From positions 1-6,752 of the forward strand of contig DAOVQH010000140.1 in the NCBI GenBank assembly GCA_030628755.1: a stretch of DNA of 6,752 nucleotides, written 5' to 3'. A program made the translations under genes and the position numbers. A model generated the notes under the pieces. It searched no databases and was not told the origin of the DNA. It saw only the letters and a list, made by a program, of their open reading frames with translations. Shown piece by piece: positions 5,235 to 6,752 of this stretch (position 1 is the first letter of the stretch; each line of letters begins with the position of its first letter). The stretch is from Candidatus Cloacimonadota bacterium. GTDB lineage: Bacteria > Cloacimonadota > Cloacimonadia > Cloacimonadales > TCS61.

Positions 5235-6328
5235 TGCTTGCTTTTTTGTTTGTAATAAGTTTTTTTTATTTTGGGATAATATCTTTTTTCATAGTTGGTA
5301 TTTTAATTCTTAAAAAAGAATTTAATCAACATCCTCAAAAGATTTCTGTGATCATTGCTGCCAGAAATGAAGAAAAGTATTTACCAGAATTATTGGAAAT
5401 ACTGATTAACCAGAGTTATAAAAAAGATGATTATGAAATAATCGTTGCTGATGACCGCTCTACAGACAGAACTTCTGAGATTGTTAAACAGTTTCAGAAA
5501 AACAACTCAAATCTAAAACTGGTAAAAATTCATAAAGAAAACAAGGAACTTATAGGTAAAAAAGGAGCTCTAGATGCTGCAATAAAGGAAGCAAAACATA
5601 ATATCCTCGCCTTTACTGATGCAGATTGCAAACCTTCTTTAAACTGGCTTCTGGAATTAAACAAGCACTTTACCGTAGATACCGATTTCATTGCAGGTTA
5701 TTCGCCATTAATTGTTAGAAATAAATTTCTCTCCTTTCTGAAAAATTTAGAAAGAGTTTCGATTTTTGCTATCACTGCAGGAGGTTTTGGCTGGAATTTG
5801 GGTATCACCTGTACTGCCAGGAATATGGCTTATAGAAAGAGTTTATTCAATAAGGTTAATGGTTTTTATGGAATCGGTTATTTATCTTCTGGTGATGACG
5901 ACCTGATGTTGCAGAAAATGTCAAAATATACAAAAAAAATGAACTTCATGTTCTCCCGGGACTCGATTGTTGAATCCTTTGATAAAAGAAATCTGCAGGA
6001 ACATGCAGACCTTGAGAGTCGAAGAGCTTCAAAATGGAAGTATTACCCACTTTCAATCAAACTAATGACGCTCTTTATTTTCACATATTACATTATTTTT
6101 CTATTATCGTTTATAGGATTTATTTTTAATTATATTTCTACTGTAAATTTTCTCTACATTCTATTAATTAAAATAATTTCCGAATTCCTACTGTTATTAA
6201 TATTTTTAATTAAAATTCAAAGAAAAAGATTTCTGCTGGCTTTTCCTCTGGCAGAACTCATTTACATACCCTATTTCATTTTTTTTGGTTTAAAGGGTAC
6301 TTTTGGTACATTCAAATGGAAAAATTAA
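5234..6328 (+). CDS. Membrane-bound family 2 glycosyltransferase
   Basis: The product has 364 residues and probably transfers a sugar from a nucleotide-sugar donor at the cytoplasmic membrane face, for envelope glycolipid or polysaccharide. One N-terminal membrane segment (about 2-26) is followed by a GT-A catalytic domain: KISVIIAARNEE (36-47), DDRSTD (73-78), TDAD (128-131, the DXD metal/nucleotide-binding motif) and GDDD (220-223), whose acidic residues would include the catalytic base. RRASKW (263-268) sits where processive family 2 enzymes carry QxxRW. Three hydrophobic segments follow (about 275-300, 303-328, 332-353). The start ATG overlaps the dnaX stop as TGATG with no clear ribosome binding site of its own, implying coupled translation. 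The acceptor cannot be told from sequence. The link with dnaX is probably positional only. Confidence 0.88.
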   Translation: MLAFLFVISFFYFGIISFFIVGILILKKEFNQHPQKISVIIAARNEEKYLPELLEILINQSYKKDDYEIIVADDRSTDRTSEIVKQFQKNNSNLKLVKIHKENKELIGKKGALDAAIKEAKHNILAFTDADCKPSLNWLLELNKHFTVDTDFIAGYSPLIVRNKFLSFLKNLERVSIFAITAGGFGWNLGITCTARNMAYRKSLFNKVNGFYGIGYLSSGDDDLMLQKMSKYTKKMNFMFSRDSIVESFDKRNLQEHADLESRRASKWKYYPLSIKLMTLFIFTYYIIFLLSFIGFIFNYISTVNFLYILLIKIISEFLLLLIFLIKIQRKRFLLAFPLAELIYIPYFIFFGLKGTFGTFKWKN

Positions 6329-6752
6329 AAGAGAAGTACAAACTTGAGTTGAGTAAATTCTTGCTTCAAAAGAAAAACATTTCCAGGTTATGGAATATCT
6401 CTGAACAAACTGCAGAGTTGATTTATATGCTCATTCGAGCAAAAGCACCAAAGAACATTTTGGAAATCGGCACATCGAATGGCTATTCAACTTTCTGGTT
6501 TTCTTTAGCAGCAGAACATTCTGGAGCAACTATTGATACTATCGAAGTTGATGAAGACAGGTTCAATCTTGCCAGAAAAAATTTAGCTGGCAGGAAAAAT
6601 GTAATTCTTCGCTTTGGAAAAGCAGAACATATTATTCCTGAACTTAATAAGAAATATGATTTCGTTTTTATCGATGCCAGTAAAATAGAATATATCAATT
6701 ATATTAAACTTTTAATTGAGAAGTTAAATGATAATGCCATTGTAATTGCAGA
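6316..6752 (+). CDS. Class I SAM-dependent O-methyltransferase (family 3 type), 3'-partial
   Basis: The frame from ATG 6316 is open to the window end (145 full codons) and overlaps the glycosyltransferase by 13 bases in another frame. A helical N-terminus (WNISEQTAELIYMLIRAKAPKN) precedes the SAM-binding motif I ILEIGTSNGYST (48-59). The acidic residue after strand 2 lies in TIEVDED (75-81), followed by RFNLARKNL. FVFIDASK (117-123) with a nearby Tyr matches the FIDADK/DAAK metal-site motif of O-methyltransferase family 3 (caffeoyl-CoA OMT, COMT and TrmR/YrrM relatives). The Ser in place of the second Asp is closer to the TrmR-like DAAK form. The substrate is therefore uncertain: a small molecule or tRNA uridine. 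No strong Shine-Dalgarno sequence is visible, and translation is probably coupled to the gene before. The C-terminal part, with the remaining metal ligands, is off the window. Confidence 0.87.
   Translation, partial: MEKLKEKYKLELSKFLLQKKNISRLWNISEQTAELIYMLIRAKAPKNILEIGTSNGYSTFWFSLAAEHSGATIDTIEVDEDRFNLARKNLAGRKNVILRFGKAEHIIPELNKKYDFVFIDASKIEYINYIKLLIEKLNDNAIVIA

Noticed and set aside
6483..6698. Minus-strand open frame of 71 codons
   Set aside because: It is antisense to the methyltransferase SAM-binding region, which has clear motifs on the plus strand.

Overview
The window reads as AT-rich bacterial chromosome with a mixture of housekeeping and accessory genes. A dnaX-type DNA polymerase III gamma/tau gene, a bacterial tRNA-Leu with an encoded CCA end, and clear Shine-Dalgarno sequence in front of dnaX show it is bacterial. 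The WD40-caspase protein, its linker domain and a secreted DUF4384 protein resemble gene content I associate with the FCB superphylum (Bacteroidota, Cloacimonadota and relatives). The recognisable GAGAGGA ribosome binding site fits Cloacimonadota-like members better than typical Bacteroidota. This taxonomic placement is inference and weak.

Layout. Positions 1-2313 (+) hold the 3' part of a large gene whose start lies left of the window. It encodes a tandem 44-residue WD40 array, a helical and beta-rich linker, and a C-terminal caspase-like (C14) protease domain with an intact His/Cys pair and an EF-hand-like loop. It overlaps by 8 bases a gene (2306-3148, +) for a secreted DUF4384 protein, and the two look like one transcription unit. 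Positions 3149-3629 are non-coding apart from a tRNA-Leu(CAG) on the minus strand (3379-3466). This stretch also holds a probably bidirectional terminator, a perfect small hairpin, a CCGTG-type short repeat and a palindrome between the divergent tRNA and dnaX genes. From 3630 a tightly packed operon runs to the right edge: dnaX (3630-5234), a membrane family 2 glycosyltransferase (5234-6328, 1-base overlap) and a class I SAM-dependent O-methyltransferase (6316 onward, 13-base overlap, cut by the window end).

How they may work together. The caspase/DUF4384 pair is the accessory part of the window. A WD40 sensor surface coupled to a caspase-type protease, next to an exported partner, suggests a ligand-triggered proteolytic response, but the trigger and substrate cannot be read from sequence. 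The WD40 units are almost identical except at a few positions expected on the ligand-facing side of the propeller, a pattern known from fast-evolving recognition proteins. In the housekeeping part, the tau gene carries two in-phase poly-A slippery tracts just after its conserved ATPase and clamp-loader core. Slippage there would produce a gamma-like short form. The glycosyltransferase and methyltransferase are probably co-transcribed with dnaX without an obvious functional link.
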